DNA from: Bacteroidota bacterium
GTDB lineage: Bacteria > Bacteroidota > Bacteroidia > UBA8524
Direction: 5' to 3'
NCBI GenBank assembly: GCA_006226545.1
Contig: SBGR01000021.1
Span: 1 to 63,726, forward strand
DNA length: 63,726 bases
The notes beneath the pieces are model-generated. The model saw nothing but the letters and a program-made list of their open reading frames with translations. It did no database searches and was not told the origin of the DNA. A program made the translations under genes and the position numbers. Below, piece after piece: positions 34,619 through 45,000 of the stretch. Numbering within the stretch: position 1 is the first letter of the stretch; each line of letters opens with the position of its first letter.

Positions 34619-36937
34619 ATGAGTGAGAGAAAAAACAGTGTTTCACGTGTACTAAAGGCAGCGTTGGTGCTGGCTATGGGCATGGCGTATACTACGTTGA
34701 ATGCTCAGACTTTTACCTACAACAATGCAAATGGGTGTGGCACCTTCAATAAGAAAAGCTGCTGGACCAATAACCCACCTACAAGCCAAGGTAAACTAAA
34801 CTTTAGCGATGCGACAGATGTATGGCAAATTGCTTCTACTGTTTCCCATGCAGCCAATGTTACCGTGGCAGGAACGGTTGAAGTAAGCACCGGCGCTTTA
34901 TCCTCAGATAATGGTAGCAGAACCCTAAGCTACGGTACCCTAACCGTAAACAGCACGGGTTCTTATACGCTCAACGCTACTGACGTGCTAACCATCAATT
35001 CATTAAACAACAGTGGTTCTATTACTATCGAAGGAAACGTTACTATCAATGGCAACTTGGTTAACTCCGGAAGCCTCAATGTGAACGGAACCCTAACGAT
35101 TAGTGGTAATATTAACAATACAGGAACCATTACTTACGGTACAACAGCTACCGCAACTTTGAACGGCGCGGCTGCTCAAAGCTTGCCACCAAATACCTAC
35201 AGAAACTTAAACGTATCTAACCCTGCCGGTTTGGTACTAGGTGGTAATTCTACCATCAATGGAAATCTAAACATGGCCAATGGTAAACTTCGTGTTGGTT
35301 CTAATACCCTAACCATCAACGGCGCAATCAATGGCATGACAGCCTCCAAAGCCATTAGCTCAAACAAAAACTCCAGCATCGTATTTGGAAGCAGTGCAAC
35401 AGGAACAGTTTACTTCGATAAGACTGCAAGCGATAGCACAAACCGCTTTGTTAATGTGAGCAACAATGGCTCAGTAAGCTTAGGAAGTGAAATGCAGGTA
35501 AGCGGTGTATTTACACCTGCGAGTGGTGTATTCAATACAAACGACAGCTTAACCTTTGTAGCAACTTCTGACACCGACTATGCCCAATTGGCTAACGGTG
35601 CCGGACAGATCAACGGAAAAGTGCAGTACGAAATGTACGTAAGTCAAGGCTACCACCAAATTGGATCTGCCGTGTCTACCTTAATTAGCGACCTCAACCA
35701 AGGTTTTCATAGCGATGGTGCTATCTACTACTGGGACGAGACCACATCTAACTGGACCAAAGCCGACAGCACACAAGAATTTGAAGCCGGACGAGGATAC
35801 TACGTTTACTTTGGGGAAGTTTCTACCAACTATAACTTCTTCTTTAAAACTCCCGGTAAAATTCGGTTGAAAGGTACTTTGAACCGTGGTTCGTATACTG
35901 TACCGGTGAAATACAACGATGGCAGCAATAGCAACGCTTCCTTTGGCGCAGCCGGATCTGCGGGTTGGAACCTTATCGCTAACCCATTCCCTTCTCAAAT
36001 GGACTGGAGCAGCATCAGCCTTCCTTCAGGATTAAACAACGCCATCTACATCTATAACCCCGTAGATGGATCCTATACAAGTTATGTGAACGGAGTTGGT
36101 ACCAACGGCGGAAGCCGCTATATCGCTCCAATGCAAGCCGTATTTGTGCAAGCACAAGCTTCAGTTGGTTCCGGTTCAATCAACCTCAACCTCGATTCTA
36201 CGCACCGCGTTACTGCGCAGAACAATACCAGCTTCTACAAAAACGGAAGCCCATTTGCCGGATTACGCATCAAGCTAGAAGACCAATCCAATGCTAAATC
36301 AGATGAGCACGTGCTTCGCTTCCATGCCAACGCTACTGCTGCCTTTGATGCAGAATACGATGCAGTGAAATTCATCAACGGCCAAGATAGACCAAACGTT
36401 TACGCGGTAAATAGCGATGCCAAATCGTTCAGTGTAAATACCCAACCAGAATTTGAGAAAAACTTCTTCTATGCCTTTCAAGTTGAATGCAAAACTGTAG
36501 GAGCCAGCTATAGCATCGCTATAGAGCTAGATGAAAATGCTAAGGATTGGAATGTCGTTTTGGAAGATACTTACCTGAATACCACCCACGACATCAGCAA
36601 GGGTGCTTATACTTTCACTGCTGCTGAAGCCAAATTGTACAGTGATCGTTTCGTATTGCATGTGGTTAAAGCAGACCAGAAGTTAAGTGTTCAAACTGAA
36701 GCTAAAAGCAGCTTAACGCTGAGACAAACGCCTGAAGCGGTATACATCCAATTAACACCGGAAGCATCCCAAGCTAGCCTTAGCCTATACGATGTAAAAG
36801 GGTCTTTAATCTGGACCGGCCAATGCGAAGGTAGCCAAGAACAAAAGATTGCTTTGCCTTCATTGACAAACAATGGCCTGTACATCTTGAAAGCCACTAC
36901 TACATTAGAAGAAAAGAGTATTAAGATTACCCGTTAG
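34619..36937 (+). CDS. T9SS type A surface protein, paralogue of preceding gene
   Basis: 772 aa. Signal peptide about 1-29 (ending LNAQ). Residues about 30-300 hold degenerate beta-helix repeats rich in Asn, Thr and Gly (patterns such as GNVTINGNLVNSG). About 320-690 is homologous to residues about 985-1360 of the preceding protein (both carry YAQ(L/I)A, SGWNL(I/M)ANP(F/Y)PS, GTNGG(S/T)RY(I/V)AP). A T9SS sorting domain ends the protein (LSLYDVKGSLIW). The pair probably arose by duplication with a change of N-terminal domains. Likely surface adhesin. Confidence 0.85.
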   Translation: MSERKNSVSRVLKAALVLAMGMAYTTLNAQTFTYNNANGCGTFNKKSCWTNNPPTSQGKLNFSDATDVWQIASTVSHAANVTVAGTVEVSTGALSSDNGSRTLSYGTLTVNSTGSYTLNATDVLTINSLNNSGSITIEGNVTINGNLVNSGSLNVNGTLTISGNINNTGTITYGTTATATLNGAAAQSLPPNTYRNLNVSNPAGLVLGGNSTINGNLNMANGKLRVGSNTLTINGAINGMTASKAISSNKNSSIVFGSSATGTVYFDKTASDSTNRFVNVSNNGSVSLGSEMQVSGVFTPASGVFNTNDSLTFVATSDTDYAQLANGAGQINGKVQYEMYVSQGYHQIGSAVSTLISDLNQGFHSDGAIYYWDETTSNWTKADSTQEFEAGRGYYVYFGEVSTNYNFFFKTPGKIRLKGTLNRGSYTVPVKYNDGSNSNASFGAAGSAGWNLIANPFPSQMDWSSISLPSGLNNAIYIYNPVDGSYTSYVNGVGTNGGSRYIAPMQAVFVQAQASVGSGSINLNLDSTHRVTAQNNTSFYKNGSPFAGLRIKLEDQSNAKSDEHVLRFHANATAAFDAEYDAVKFINGQDRPNVYAVNSDAKSFSVNTQPEFEKNFFYAFQVECKTVGASYSIAIELDENAKDWNVVLEDTYLNTTHDISKGAYTFTAAEAKLYSDRFVLHVVKADQKLSVQTEAKSSLTLRQTPEAVYIQLTPEASQASLSLYDVKGSLIWTGQCEGSQEQKIALPSLTNNGLYILKATTTLEEKSIKITR

Positions 36938-36960
36938 TAATATGCCTTTGTGAAACCCTT

Positions 36961-36986
36961 AAGCGCCTTCTGTAGGCGCTTTTTTT
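36961..36986 (+). terminator. Intrinsic terminator
   Basis: AAGCGCC-TTCTGTA-GGCGCTT followed by T-tract. It touches the stop codon of the convergent response regulator gene. Confidence 0.9.
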
Positions 36987-37782
36987 ATTTGCGGTAATTA
37001 GGCAACGCCGCGCCTAACATCTCAGAAGGTGTGATGGTATACTTCTCTTTGAAACAAACAGCAAAATAGGAGTTGTTATCGAAGCCACAGAAGGAGGCGA
37101 TTTCGCTCACGTTACCTCTACGTTGTTTTAACATTTGAGCGGCCTTGGTTAAGCGGTAATCACGCACATACAATTTGGGGGTGGTGCCAAAAAGACTTTT
37201 GAGTCGGCGTTCAAAGGTGGAAAGACTCATCGATAAGGCTTCCGCTATATCATGTACCTTCAACTCAGGATTGGAAAGGTGTTTTTCAATAAAGCGATCC
37301 AGCTTATGGATGAACTCATTATCCATAGACATCCCATCGTAATCCGCCCCTTTCAAGCGATGTGTTCTGTTCACATGCTCCATGGTGAGTTGCCTATTGC
37401 GAATCAAGTTGTCAACGCGAACGGCAAGTTCATCGGCTGTAAATGGCTTAACCAAATAGGCATCGATACCTAACTTATACCCTTCCAGCTTATTCAGCTC
37501 CGTATCTACACTGGTTAACATGATAACGGGAATATGGTTAATCCCATCATTGGCGCGAATGGCTTTGATGAGCTGATAGCCATCCATCTCCGGCATCATC
37601 AAATCGGTAATGATCAAATCAGGTTTGCGCTCCATGGCCATGGCTAGGCCTTCTTCACCGTCTTCGGCTTCCAGAATCTCGTGTGTATTCTCTAAAAATG
37701 AACGAACCAATGTCCGAATCATCTCGGCATCGTCTACCACCAGCACCATGCTGCGATCTGAAAGTGCATTCCCTTGAGTCAT
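36985..37782 (-). CDS. Response regulator with AraC-type DNA-binding domain
   Basis: 265 aa. REC domain about 12-128 (acidic pocket VVDDAE, phosphoacceptor Asp in LIITDLMMPEMDG, KPF motif), linker, and an AraC/XylS helix-turn-helix domain about 155-258 (SLSTFERRLKSLFG, VSEIASFCGFDNNSYFAVCFKE). It looks like the output half of a Bacteroidota hybrid two-component system, as a separate protein; no histidine kinase is in the window. The start may be the ATG at 37782 or Met12 at 37749, the latter matching canonical REC N-termini. It sits next to two surface protein genes, which are possible targets. Confidence 0.88.
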   Translation of the reverse strand: MTQGNALSDRSMVLVVDDAEMIRTLVRSFLENTHEILEAEDGEEGLAMAMERKPDLIITDLMMPEMDGYQLIKAIRANDGINHIPVIMLTSVDTELNKLEGYKLGIDAYLVKPFTADELAVRVDNLIRNRQLTMEHVNRTHRLKGADYDGMSMDNEFIHKLDRFIEKHLSNPELKVHDIAEALSMSLSTFERRLKSLFGTTPKLYVRDYRLTKAAQMLKQRRGNVSEIASFCGFDNNSYFAVCFKEKYTITPSEMLGAALPNYRK

Positions 37783-37787
37783 CCAAT

Positions 37788-37795
37788 CAAAGATA
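37788..37795 (-). promoter_or_regulatory. -7 box of the response regulator gene
   Basis: Minus strand TATCTTTG, perfect TAnnTTTG, 5 nt before the first ATG and 38 nt before Met12. Leaderless if the first ATG is used. Confidence 0.5.
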
Positions 37796-37849
37796 CGTTG
37801 GGCGATGCTTAGAATTCCTAGGCACTACCCACAAAGTTTTAACTTATGC

Positions 37850-38914
37850 TTAAAAATCCATACGAAAACGCTCACGTTTCAGAGGGGTGAAAGCCAATGT
37901 CTCCTCCAACTGACTATCCATGTGGCGTCTTTTGTAGATATCGATGCCGAGGTAAATGGCATTTCTTAGGCTCATCTCTGAGGCTTCTCCCTTACCAGCA
38001 ATATTGTAAGCTGTACCGTGATCAGGAGAGGTTCTCACAAAATTCAAACTAGCGGTGAAATTCACGCCGTCTTCAAAGCCCAACATCTTAAAAGGAATAA
38101 GCCCTTGGTCGTGGTACATCGCTAAAACACCATCAAACTGGTGGTATTGACCTGAGCCGAAAAAGCCATCGGCCGGATAAGGGCCAAACGACATGTAATT
38201 TTCTTCTCTCGCTTGTTCTACCGCGGCCAAGATTTCCTTCTTGTCTTCGCTACCTAACAAGCCGGAATCGCCTGCGTGCGGATTCAACCCTAAAACGGCT
38301 ATTCTTGGCTTACTGATTCCAAAGTCTTTCTTCAAGCTTGCTGCAAACTCCACAATCTTCGCGTATACGCGGTCTTGTTTAATGAGCGGCGCAACTTCCG
38401 AAACAGGAACATGTCCGGTAACCAAAGCCACACGCAAATCATCTGATACCAAGGTCATCAAATGTGAGGTGCCAGAAACTGACGCAAGGTATTCTGTATG
38501 GCCCTTAAAAGGACGGGCATCTGTATTAACTGTGCTCTTGTCTAAAGGTGCTGTTACGAGTACTTGCAGGTGACCTGCTTCTGCATCTGCTGCAGCACGT
38601 TCTAAAGCCTTAAAAGCATAATCGCCAGCCATAGCCGAAGGCGTTCCCGGAGTGATTTCCGTTTCCTCCTCCCAGCATACTACGAGGTTGGCTTTTTTAT
38701 CGTGTGCCTCAGTTGCTGACTTGCAATAATGTAGGCTTAAGTCGTGCAGGCCCAACTGCTTTTTGTAGTATGAAATAACCTTAGGTGAGCCGTATAAGAT
38801 GGGAGTACAGAAATTATAAAGCGCCGGATTACTGATTGCCTTAAGCGCTACTTCTACGCCGATACCGTTGAAATCGCCAATGCTTATTCCAACTCGAATA
38901 TGCTCTTTACTCAT
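37850..38914 (-). CDS. pdxA: 4-hydroxythreonine-4-phosphate dehydrogenase
   Basis: 354-aa PdxA, NAD-dependent oxidation step of the DXP-dependent pyridoxal phosphate pathway. Typical features: N-terminal IRVGISIGDFNGIGVEV, the GHTEYLA motif near 138, and the metal-site stretch AMYHDQGLIPFK near 270-281. It starts one base after the pepA stop, so they form an operon. Other pdx genes are not in the window. Confidence 0.95.
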   Translation of the reverse strand: MSKEHIRVGISIGDFNGIGVEVALKAISNPALYNFCTPILYGSPKVISYYKKQLGLHDLSLHYCKSATEAHDKKANLVVCWEEETEITPGTPSAMAGDYAFKALERAAADAEAGHLQVLVTAPLDKSTVNTDARPFKGHTEYLASVSGTSHLMTLVSDDLRVALVTGHVPVSEVAPLIKQDRVYAKIVEFAASLKKDFGISKPRIAVLGLNPHAGDSGLLGSEDKKEILAAVEQAREENYMSFGPYPADGFFGSGQYHQFDGVLAMYHDQGLIPFKMLGFEDGVNFTASLNFVRTSPDHGTAYNIAGKGEASEMSLRNAIYLGIDIYKRRHMDSQLEETLAFTPLKRERFRMDF

Positions 38915-38915
38915 C

Positions 38916-40358
38916 TTATTTTACTCCTCCTCTTTTCTTCAGGTAATTTAAGATAAAACGAACACCTGCACCGGTACCGTTTTTACCTCGGTAGCTGTCT
39001 TTTCCTTTGATGAAGGCCGGGCCGGCAATGTCAAAGTGCATCCAAGGATAAGATGTGAAATGTTCTAAAAACTTGCCCGCTGTAATGGCGCCACCCACCG
39101 GACCGCCAATGTTTTTAATATCGGCTATCTCCGACTTCAACAAGTCTTTGTATTCATCCCAGAATGGAAACTCAGCCAAACGTTCGTAAACCTCATCACC
39201 CGATTGGTTTAAGTCTTTCTTAATCTTGTCGCTCGCTGTACCCATGGTTACAATACCGTATTGTCCGATGGCAAATGCTGCTGCGCCCGTTAGGGTAGCA
39301 AAATCCATCACCAATTCAGGTTTGAATTTAGCCGCATACGACAGTGCATCTGCTAAAATCATTCGGCCTTCTGCATCGGTATTTAAAACTTCTACGGTCA
39401 TGCCGTTGTACATCTCAATTACATCGCCCGGCGCGTAAGCATCTTGTCCAGGACGGTTATCTGTAGCCGGCACCAAAGCCACCACGTGAACCGGTAATTT
39501 CATCGCTGCAGCGGCATAAACCGACGCAATAACGGCTGCTGCGCCAGCCATATCGCTCTTCATGTAATCCATGGAGTTGGCTGTTGGTTTAAGTGATAAT
39601 CCACCGGTATCGTAAACAACCCCTTTGCCCACTAAGACAATGGGTTTTTTATTCTTAGCATTCTCCGGTTTCCATTCGAGGATGCTGAAGGTTGGCGGAA
39701 TATTACTGCCTTTGTTCACCGCCAATAAACCACCCATTTTTAGCGATTCAATTTTCGCTTTGTTCAATATCTCCGCTTTGAATCCTCCGCGAAGGGCCAG
39801 GCCGGCAATTTCTTCGGTTAACTGTACTGCACTGAGGTAGCTCTGTGGTTCGTTAACCAAGTCGCGAGCGATATACACTGCCTCAATACCCACCTGGAAA
39901 CGGAACAGTTCATCGTCGTCTAAATCTGCGCTTTCGATGAACAAATCGTGTAAGCTGTTTTTAAGCTTTTCCGCGTCGTTTTTATACTTAAGGAATTGGT
40001 AGTTCGATAAAGCTAAACCTTCCAATACCTCTAAGCTAGCTGCTTTTCCGGCACCTTTGTCTACCACTTTCGCACGGTTTTCTTTCGCTGCATTCACCGC
40101 GTCACAAAAAGAAGCACCGTGTTTACGGAGTTCTTCACGGGATTGTGTGGTAAGTGTTTTTGGAGCCACCACCACGGCAAGGCATTCGCCGGCACGTGGA
40201 ATGGTAAAGTACTTTTTCTCTTCCTTGATCTTGGCCTTCACGTATTCGGTCTCCGAATCGCTCAGTTTCAAATCCTTCAGATTTACCTTTTCAGAAAACA
40301 AATAGAGTAGCGCTGAGACTTTCTCTTTATCGGCGCCTTTTTTATAGTGTATTGACAT
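38916..40358 (-). CDS. Leucyl aminopeptidase family M17
   Basis: 480-aa cytosolic aminopeptidase of the PepA/LAP type with two active-site metals. Catalytic features: VGKGVVYDTGGLSLKP (metal and lysine region near 243-258), MKSDMAGAAAV near 266-276, and the signature NTDAEGRMILADAL near 325-338. The N-terminal macro-like domain is shorter and divergent. Operon with pdxA; own -7 box 18 nt upstream. Confidence 0.93.
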   Translation of the reverse strand: MSIHYKKGADKEKVSALLYLFSEKVNLKDLKLSDSETEYVKAKIKEEKKYFTIPRAGECLAVVVAPKTLTTQSREELRKHGASFCDAVNAAKENRAKVVDKGAGKAASLEVLEGLALSNYQFLKYKNDAEKLKNSLHDLFIESADLDDDELFRFQVGIEAVYIARDLVNEPQSYLSAVQLTEEIAGLALRGGFKAEILNKAKIESLKMGGLLAVNKGSNIPPTFSILEWKPENAKNKKPIVLVGKGVVYDTGGLSLKPTANSMDYMKSDMAGAAAVIASVYAAAAMKLPVHVVALVPATDNRPGQDAYAPGDVIEMYNGMTVEVLNTDAEGRMILADALSYAAKFKPELVMDFATLTGAAAFAIGQYGIVTMGTASDKIKKDLNQSGDEVYERLAEFPFWDEYKDLLKSEIADIKNIGGPVGGAITAGKFLEHFTSYPWMHFDIAGPAFIKGKDSYRGKNGTGAGVRFILNYLKKRGGVK

Positions 40359-40376
40359 GGGAATTCAGTTGAGCTT

Positions 40377-40384
40377 CAAAGCTA
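40377..40384 (-). promoter_or_regulatory. -7 box of pepA-pdxA
   Basis: Minus strand TAGCTTTG, perfect TAnnTTTG, 18 nt before the aminopeptidase ATG. The nearest -33 candidate, TTG 23 nt upstream, falls within the TGAGGA repeat. Confidence 0.5.
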
Positions 40385-40393
40385 TGAAAAGAT

Positions 40394-40445
40394 ATTGAGG
40401 ATAAGGTCAAGGTTGAGGAATGAGGAATGAAAGTGAGGAATGGAG
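40394..40445. repeat. TGAGGA-rich simple repeat
   Basis: Contains four TGAGGA units within about 45 bp, plus an AAGGTCAAGGTTGAGG segment. That segment matches, on the opposite strand, the CTCAACC repeat at 60280-60310. The rest of 40446-40613, between the divergent genes, shows nothing else of note. Confidence 0.6.
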
Positions 40446-40613
40446 CATGACATCCCAGGCTAGAAGCAGTACGGACATTCCATACAAGGAATTGATACAG
40501 CAAACAATTCACCTTATACAAAAGCAGTTTAACAGTCCTACAGTCCAACTACCGAAGAAATCGGGACCACCACCATTTGGTGTTCTACTTCTAATTTCCC
40601 TATTTGCTTAACA

Positions 40614-42068
40614 ATGGATTCGCAGCTGATACTTGTATGCCTGATTTCGTATTTCGCATTGCTCTTTGTGGTGTCTATGCTCACGTCGAGAGGAGCGAAT
40701 AACGACACGTATTTCAGAGCGAATAAAAGTTCGAAATGGTATCTGGTGGCCTTCGGTATGATTGGCGCCAGTTTGTCGGGCGTAACCTTTATCTCTGTGC
40801 CCGGATGGGTCAATAACTCACAGTTTGCTTACATGCAGATGGTGCTGGGTTACCTGCCGGGCTATATGCTCATCGCTTTTGTGCTCATGCCGCTCTACTA
40901 TCGCTTAAAGCTGACCACCATCTATACCTACTTGGGTGAACGCTTTGGCTTGGTATCGTATAAAACCGGTTCTGCTTTCTTCCTGGTTTCTCGACTGCTT
41001 GGCTCGGCGTTGCGTATGTTTTTAATTGTGGATGTACTGCAAACCTTGGTATTCAACGACCTTAACGTGCCGTTTCCGGTTACGGTTATTGGTAGCATAC
41101 TATTGGTTTGGCTTTATACCTTCCGCGGTGGCATGAAAACCATTGTATGGACCGATACACTTCAAACGGCATTTATGCTGATTGCAGTTATTTCTACCGT
41201 GATTCTCATCGCTCAGCACATGGGCTGGGGATTAGGTGAGGCCGTAAGGCAAATTAGCGAATCGGATTATTCTCAGGTCTTTTTCTGGGGTGAAGGAAAA
41301 AGCAATTTCTTCAAGCAGTTTTTATCGGGCGCGCTGATTGCCTTGTGCATGACCGGCCTTGATCAAGACATGATGCAGAAAAACCTCACCTGCAAGAACA
41401 TCAAAGAGGCCCAATGGAACATGAGTAGCTTCGCGGTGGTATTGGTTTTTGTGAACCTGCTCTTTTTAGGTTTAGGTGTTATGCTTTACCTCTACGCCGC
41501 TAAAATTGGCGTGAGCGAAACCGGTGACCAGCTTTATGCTGCCGTGGTGAAAAGCGGAACCTTGCCTACTGTGGTGGGAATCTTCTTTGTGCTCGGGCTA
41601 ACAGCTGCCGCCTATTCAAGCGCCGATTCAGCCATGACAGCCTTAACCACTTCGTTCTGCTACGATATGCTCGATTTGGAAAAGAAGCCACAGGAGCAAC
41701 AAGAAAAAATCAGACGCATTGTACATATCGGCTTTGCTGCATTAACCATCTTGGTAATTCTGGGAGCCAAGCAACTCGACAATAAAAACATCATCGATAC
41801 GGTCTTCAAAGTAGCTTCGTATACCTACGGTCCGCTTTTGGGATTCTTCGCTTTTGGCTTATTTACCAAAAGACCGGTAACCGACAGCTGGGCTCCGGCC
41901 ATTGCCATTACCGCTCCGCTGCTGAGTTATGTTCTAGCGAGCAATAGCAAAGTATGGTTTAGCGGCTTCGAATTTGGCTATGAAATCCTGCTCGTAAACG
42001 GCGCCCTTACCTGGTTTGGGCTATGGTTGAGTGGATTTACAAGGTCTATGGATCCTGAAGTTTCATGA
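40614..42068 (+). CDS. Sodium:solute symporter (SSS family)
   Basis: 484 aa with about 13 transmembrane helices, the fold of Na+-coupled SSS transporters. Typical stretches are GASLSGVTFISVPGW (residues about 51-65), TFRGGMKTIVWTDTLQT (about 172-188) and the sodium-site region AAAYSSADSAMTALTTSF (about 330-347). The substrate cannot be assigned (candidates include proline, sugars, or acids). Its last 23 bp overlap the 3' end of the convergent macroglobulin-like gene. Confidence 0.9.
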   Translation: MDSQLILVCLISYFALLFVVSMLTSRGANNDTYFRANKSSKWYLVAFGMIGASLSGVTFISVPGWVNNSQFAYMQMVLGYLPGYMLIAFVLMPLYYRLKLTTIYTYLGERFGLVSYKTGSAFFLVSRLLGSALRMFLIVDVLQTLVFNDLNVPFPVTVIGSILLVWLYTFRGGMKTIVWTDTLQTAFMLIAVISTVILIAQHMGWGLGEAVRQISESDYSQVFFWGEGKSNFFKQFLSGALIALCMTGLDQDMMQKNLTCKNIKEAQWNMSSFAVVLVFVNLLFLGLGVMLYLYAAKIGVSETGDQLYAAVVKSGTLPTVVGIFFVLGLTAAAYSSADSAMTALTTSFCYDMLDLEKKPQEQQEKIRRIVHIGFAALTILVILGAKQLDNKNIIDTVFKVASYTYGPLLGFFAFGLFTKRPVTDSWAPAIAITAPLLSYVLASNSKVWFSGFEFGYEILLVNGALTWFGLWLSGFTRSMDPEVS

Positions 42069-45000
42069 TCATTCCAATGTGATTGGATAAGCTCGTAGCT
42101 CCCGGAGTATACATAGGAACTACCCTTGCCGGCGGCATAGAGAAGCTTCCGTCAAATACCAAAGTCACCGGCATGGTAATTTCAGTTACGCCTTTTGGTA
42201 TCTGCCAGAAGGCATAAGTTCGTGCGTCGTGCAGCGTCATGGTATGTGAAACCCAAGGCTTTTTGTTTACTTCATCATCGAGAATCATATTGGCTGCCAA
42301 AGGCACCTCTACCAACGCATAAGGTACCGACTCATCTGCTTTAATTCTAAGCCTAATGGTGCCCCTACTTGGCATTTCTTTCGATTGAACAAACTCCAGC
42401 TCAATCTTGACTTTATTGTTTTCAGACCACGTTTCTGTGCTATCAAAATACCGCTCCTCCACTTTCAACCATACCGCAGATTCTTGGCTTTTCAAATGAA
42501 ACAAACCTGCAGTGTGGTCTTGTATAAAATGCCCCTTCCCCGGAAGTTCCTGTTTTAACTTATTGAGCTGGTTTAAGCTAAACAGCAACAGCGCTTTTTC
42601 CATGGTATTCAGCTCCTGCCCTTGAAGCAGCGACAGAAGAAAAGCCTTTAACTTCACCGTGTGTTGGGAATTGGTTCGGTAGGCGTAATCTGCTAATAAT
42701 GCATTCCAACGAAGCAGCTCGAGCTTAGTTGAACCTTGGCTGTAATAACCTTCCCCTCGAAGCAGGTTTTGCAGGTAAACACTATCGTGGGACAAGTTGT
42801 GATTGAAATGAAAATAGGCAGTAGCCAAAGGACCAATTTTTTCCTTCATTTCCGGACTATTCACCATGTAAGCATACATTTCTTTGGCATTGGCGAGATT
42901 CCAATTCAAAACATCCTTCCCTTTGGAAAATAAGATTGCTCCAGAACTGCGTCTTAAAGCCTCTTCATTATCTCTACGGTAATGCCTAGGCGCATCCACA
43001 TTACTGAATTGGGCAAGCACAAAGTAGACATAGCCGGTTACCCATTCATCCGGCGTCTCTTTTTCCCACCACGACCAATAACCATTTGCCGATTGATTCC
43101 GGTGCAAGTCTTTCAGCAACTGGTACATGGACAATCGTTCTAAGAAGTTTAGGTTCGATTTGGTCATGTAAGCCATCAACTTGCTGGCCTTTTGTTCATT
43201 GCAATCGTACTTATACGCTATGAGCTCTTTTTGCAGTTGAGCGATAATGGAATCGACACTTGGCAAGCTTTTTACCGACCAGCTGGACAAAGGGAAGCTG
43301 GCTTTTAAAGCCGTGTCTGAATTAGCTGCTAGGTATATCCAATGGTTTCTTTGAATCCAGTTTCCCTTGGGTTTCACCGGAATGGTGCGTTGCACTCCGT
43401 CTTGGTGTTCCCCTGACCTGGCCAGCAGCTCAACTTGAAGCAAACTTGTATCGGCCTTAAAACATACGCGGTCTGAATAGACTCCACGCATATTTGCCCC
43501 TTTGCTTTGCTTTAGATTTTGGTTAATCCGGAAGTCCCAATTAAAGGCATTTGCTGTACTATCTTCTAAGTGAAAAAGAACCGGTGCGCACAGCCTATCA
43601 TCCGGCCTCAAGAAACGAGGCAAGACGAGCTCCGCTTGAAAGGCTTTGCTCACCTGAACCGCCTGTGTTTGATGCAAGTAATCTTCGTTTCCGGTCATGG
43701 CAAATAAATGCACTTTCCAGGTAGTCAGATCATCAGGAACCGGGAAATCAAATTGAATTTTACCACTGGAGTCGCTGCTCAGTTCCGGCAGCCATAAACC
43801 TTGGTCTTTGAAATTGCTTCTAGGAGTAGGTGAAACATTCAAAGCATTTATAGACAAGGGCGCTGATTTATACATATTGCCTCTGAAACTTGAAAAATCT
43901 TCATCCGACTGAAGACTGAATGCATGTGCTCCACCGTAATAATAATCATTCAATTCCCATCCGGTGCTTGCCTCCGAGCGCCATCCGGAAACTGAGCCAA
44001 AATCAGGACAATAGGCCGCCTTATACCGGCGAGGGCCAAAAGAAAAGATTCGCCTTCTTCTCGGAGAATAGGACCATTCCAAGTCCTTATATCGAATCTC
44101 TGAAAGGAAATCGAAGTCTTTCGTATAAGGAGTATAAACCCACGGTTCTCTAAATTGAGTCGCTCCAATTTTTCTATACTGATCCAAGGAATAAACAGAC
44201 TGAATGGTATCCCCATTCAGCGGGATATAAAGTTGACCTGTGGCTGTACTCAGCTTGTGCAAGTCTAGGCTATCTGAATAGTGCGTTATATTCGCCCAGT
44301 ATACAGTTAATGAATAGCGATCCGGTTGTAAATCGTAGCAGTTAATTATACCCTGTTCATTGGCAGTCAAGGTCCTGACTTCCGATTCGGAGGCCAATCG
44401 AACGATAGCCTTTGAAGCAGGTCGGTTATTTGGTAATTCCCGGAGTACTATTTGGAGTGCTCTTTTACCTAACCAGTGGGTTTCGGTAAACTCATACTTG
44501 GCTGCTCCTTTATGCTCATGTAATCGCAAGAATGAATCATCCTCGAGTCGTTTGAGGGTATCTAAGACTTGGTGCCGGTGGAAACCCGATTGGATACTGA
44601 AGCTGTCTGCCCAATACCAGGTATTGTTCACATCGATGAATACGTTGTAGGTTCCCGGGTCAATAAAGCCAACATTGACATCGCTAAAAAAGGTGATTAT
44701 TCCACTTGAAATTTCTTGAACCACCAGGCTGTTTACCTTACAATGGGAAGTGCCGAACACCTTACTTTGCCCTGTCACGGCCTTCTTTGAAAGGTGACCA
44801 AATGGAGGGAAATCCTCGAAAATAGGTCTACGGTATACTCTGTCTTTTAAAGCATATTTGATTTCATACAAGTGCAATGCCTCCTGATTGCGTGTCCTTT
44901 TTCTAGCAATGTAACGGGTGTTGAAATAGATGGGGTCCGTTACACCCCGGAGCAAGATGCCGGTTTCAAATACATTACTGACCCGGACAGAACCATAATT

